64,000 nt of DNA. It comes from Holophagaceae bacterium (GTDB taxonomy: Bacteria > Acidobacteriota > Holophagae > Holophagales > Holophagaceae). Positions 62,486-64,000 of the stretch are shown here, piece after piece (the stretch's first letter is position 1; every line of letters begins with the position of its first letter). A program made the translations under genes and the position numbers. The stretch is taken from positions 1,426,001-1,490,000 of the forward strand of contig JADKKO010000004.1 in NCBI GenBank assembly GCA_016720465.1. Reading direction: 5' to 3'. A model generated the notes under the pieces. The model ran no database searches, was not told the origin of the DNA, and saw only the letters and a list, made by a program, of their open reading frames with translations.

Positions 62486-62737
62486 ATGCGTTGGCGATTT
62501 TGGCTCCTCTGGCTAGCAGGTAACACGCTCTGGCTCTTCGGAGTCCCAATCCTCTTTGGATTCTTGGTCCACCATCAAGTCCAATCCGAATACGCGTCCG
62601 GTGCTCGCGTTTCCACTGATGGCGATTCGATTGGAATCCCGATTGCTGGCTTCATATTTCTCAATACGATCTTCACCTTTGCCGTCAACCTTATCTGGGG
62701 TGCCTATGCCCTCTTCAAAAAATGGCGATCGGCCTAA
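62486..62737 (+). CDS. Cassette 34 gene: small membrane protein
   Basis: 83 residues; two helices (WLLWLAGNTLWLFGVPILFG-type N-terminus and IAGFIFLNTIFTFAVNLIWG). Unknown. Stop in attC 34. Confidence 0.48.
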   Translation: MRWRFWLLWLAGNTLWLFGVPILFGFLVHHQVQSEYASGARVSTDGDSIGIPIAGFIFLNTIFTFAVNLIWGAYALFKKWRSA

Positions 62738-62830
62738 CCTCTCGTTCAACCCGGACCCAACCGTGGGTTGCTGCCATCATGCTTTAAACCTTCGGCTCAC
62801 GGTCGGGCCGGTTAACTTTGTTCGTTAGGC
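62732..62830 (+). other. attC site 34
   Basis: 99 bp; loop GGGTTGCTGCCATC. Confidence 0.92.
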
Positions 62831-62854
62831 TGCACCCGGATAACTGAGGAAATA

Positions 62855-63097
62855 ATGAATTCATCCAACGGTTCAACGCTGCTCATCGCAACCTCGGTCA
62901 TCGTCGGGATTCCAGTTCTTTTTGGCTGGCTTGCTCTCATTGTCCAGTGCGCAAATGCCGAATTCAAAACCGACGGGGACAAAGTTGCTTGGACTTTGAT
63001 ACTCCTGTTTCTTGGGCCGCTCGGAGCATTGCTATATCTCGTTGGTGGCCGCACACGCCAAGATGCGTCACGCGCCAAGGATAAATGGGTTGTGTAG
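62855..63097 (+). CDS. Cassette 35 gene: small membrane protein
   Basis: 80 residues; two helices (LLIATSVIVGIPVLFGWLAL and WTLILLFLGPLGALLYLVGG) with a charged tail, resembling PLDc_N-type small membrane domains. Own stop. Confidence 0.5.
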   Translation: MNSSNGSTLLIATSVIVGIPVLFGWLALIVQCANAEFKTDGDKVAWTLILLFLGPLGALLYLVGGRTRQDASRAKDKWVV

Positions 63098-63100
63098 CCT

Positions 63101-63199
63101 GCCTAACCTCTCGTTCAACCCGGACCCAACCGTGCGCGACAACTGTCATGCTTTAAACATTCGGCTCTCGGTTGGGCCGGTTAACTTTGTTCGTTAGGC
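63101..63199 (+). other. attC site 35
   Basis: 99 bp; loop GCGCGACAACTGTC, right arm CTCGGTTGGG. Confidence 0.92.
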
Positions 63200-63463
63200 T
63201 GCAAGCGGGCGGATCTCTGGCAATACGATTCATGCGGTTGGTAACGTCCAAATTTCAAAAGCTGCTCCTTTGATCTTTCCAATTTCGGCGGTCACGTCAG
63301 GGCCAACATCGTCCGGCGTCTCACTGGCATCGGTCGTCAGTTGGTATTTTGGTCGTATCATGTGGGCACGATCTTCATTTAAGTCGGCCATCATTCGTTC
63401 TCCCGCAGTCGCGTCAAAAATTTCAGCGAGTCGGTACATGTCGCAAAACCAGTCCAGTACTCA
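63200..63463. repeat. Repeated cassette element, copy i (whole cassette 36)
   Basis: Best-preserved member of the family on the minus strand (see the small ORF at 63230-63394). Starts TGCAAGCGGGCGGATCTCTG. Confidence 0.8.
63230..63394 (-). CDS. Antisense small ORF of the repeated cassette element
   Basis: 54 residues from MMADLNEDRAHMIRPKYQLT, preceded by GGGAGAACGA, a fair ribosome site; an upstream ATG at 63439 would add 15 residues. The last 43 codons are also open, with the same stop position, in copies e, f and g. Small, soluble, no known family. It runs against the direction of all other cassette genes. Whether it is expressed is unknown. Confidence 0.35.
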   Translation of the reverse strand: MMADLNEDRAHMIRPKYQLTTDASETPDDVGPDVTAEIGKIKGAAFEIWTLPTA

Positions 63464-63586
63464 GCCTAACCTCTCGTTCAACCGGACCCAACCGTGGGTT
63501 GCTGCTAGCTCCTTCGGGCATTCGGATATCTCGTCTCCACTCAACACCCGGCTCACGGTCGGGTCGGTTAACTTTGTTCGTTAGGC
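63464..63586 (+). other. attC site 36 (long form)
   Basis: 123 bp. The outer arms match the others, with one C lost in TTCAACCGGACCC, but the central loop is replaced by a ~50-base sequence (GCTAGCTCCTTCGGGCATTC, CTCCACTCAACACC). Confidence 0.88.
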
Positions 63587-63848
63587 TGCATGCATTCAGC
63601 TCTTTCAAAATTCGTGTGGGATTGGTTGCGATTCGATTTCTGCGGGGTGCTTCTCTCGTCGGTCAGTTTAGGTTTCGCGTTAGGGCCAAATGTTTTGCGG
63701 CGTCTCACTGGCATCGGTCGTCAGTTGGTACTTTGGCCGTATCATGGTTGCAGGGTCAGCATTCAAACCTCGCGCCATCACTCGTTCTCCAACGGTCGCG
63801 CAAAAAATTCAGCGAGTCGGTACATGAATCAAACAAGCCCAGTTCTCG
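63587..63848. repeat. Repeated cassette element, copy j (rearranged, cassette 37)
   Basis: First ~95 bases differ (TGCATTCAGCTCTTTC...). From about 63686 it matches the family (GGGCCAAATGTTTTGCGG onward). Minus frame stops early (MIRPKYQLTTDASETPQNIW). A GTTAGGG lies at the junction. Confidence 0.7.
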
Positions 63849-63972
63849 GCCTAACCTCTCGTTCAACCCGGACCCAACCGTGGGTTGCTGCAAGCTCCTC
63901 CGGGCATTCGGATATCGCGTCTCCACTCAACACCAGGCTCACGGTCGGGCCGGTTAACTTTGTTCGTTAGGC
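63849..63972 (+). other. attC site 37 (long form)
   Basis: 124 bp; carries the same long central loop as attC 36 with small differences (GCAAGCTCCTCCGGGCATTC). Confidence 0.88.
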
Positions 63973-64000
63973 TGCACGCGGGTGGTTCTCTGGCAAAGCG
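63973..64000. repeat. Start of another repeated cassette element (copy k, cut by the window end)
   Basis: TGCACGCGGGTGGTTCTCTG matches the 5' end of the family, so the array continues to the right. Confidence 0.6.

Larger units (their letters stand above)
45146..64000 (+). mobile_element. Integron gene-cassette array (at least 37 cassettes, open to the right)
   Basis: Thirty-seven complete attC sites punctuate small plus-strand genes. Each attC starts RCCTAAC-like, ends GTTAGGN, and has inner arms TTCAACCCGGACCCAACCGT and ACGGTCGGGCCGGTTAAC that pair with a few unpaired bases. Thirty-five sites are exactly 99 bp. Such uniform attCs are the mark of a chromosomal (super)integron rather than a multi-resistance integron. 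Cassettes are less GC-rich and far more varied in codon use than the flank. No integrase gene is inside the window. Confidence 0.95.

Noticed and set aside
45648..63972. Regular ~99-base repeats as a CRISPR array
   Set aside because: Repeats are far longer than CRISPR repeats, spacers vary from about 240 to 800 bases and contain genes, and repeat ends are integron core sites.

Overview
The window looks like a bacterial chromosome. The first ~44.9 kb is GC-rich and tightly packed with housekeeping and envelope genes. The last ~19 kb (45146-64000) is a clearly less GC-rich array of small gene cassettes separated by near-identical recombination sites. The gene mix (MdtABC-type RND pump, OPT transporter, LysM and YkuD envelope proteins, ScpB, YebC, a YbeY with a basic tail, a RuBisCO-like protein, bacteriohemerythrin) would fit an Acidobacteriota of the Holophaga/Geothrix kind. 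That assignment is inference from general knowledge, not shown by the sequence.

Layout: (1) 1-7.5 kb: start of an OPT transporter, a secreted Arg/Glu-repeat protein, a GYF-domain membrane protein, an M28-like peptidase, a PLP decarboxylase, an M20 amidohydrolase and a ROK fructokinase. (2) 7.6-15.2 kb, minus strand: mdtA-mdtB-mdtC efflux operon. (3) 15.4-19.7 kb: radical SAM protein, CAP protein, XRE regulator, HEAT-like repeat protein. (4) 19.8-20.8 kb: initiator tRNA-Met preceded by four GC-rich repeat units whose ends copy the T-arm/acceptor end of that tRNA. (5) 20.9-35 kb: M1 peptidase, pyrF, secreted/membrane proteins, beta-barrel-like protein, Smr-like protein, PfkB kinase, LysM protein, rsmG, ybeY, TPR protein, yebC, then a 120-bp tandem repeat. 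(6) 35.4-43.4 kb: pyruvyltransferase-like protein, a translationally coupled LicD-like / IspD-TarI-like / RuBisCO-like trio, a YkuD lipoprotein, then trmN6-like, scpB and psd on the minus strand. (7) 43.4-44.9 kb: a second set of tRNA-end repeats beside tRNA-Ser(GGA), then bacteriohemerythrin.

(8) 45.1-64 kb: a chromosomal-integron-type cassette array. I count 37 complete attC sites; 35 are exactly 99 bp and two at the right end are 123-124 bp. They delimit 37 cassettes: 29 carry one plus-strand gene and 8 carry only members of one repeated element family. The array continues past the window. No integrase gene is visible, not even at the left edge where the orientation of the cassettes would place it. 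Most cassette products are small membrane, secreted or lipoproteins. Recognisable ones are an NTF2-fold immunity protein, a DUF1877/YfbM protein, a DUF2059 lipoprotein, a YcxB-like and a PH-like membrane protein, and a nucleotide-cyclase-like protein.

The strongest leads for new biology are the repeated cassette family with a conserved antisense small ORF, the cassette-by-cassette complementarity of the two attC ends, the tRNA-end-mimicking repeats found at two different tRNA genes with a shared core, and the RuBisCO-like protein coupled to an IspD-type cytidylyltransferase and a LicD-like transferase.
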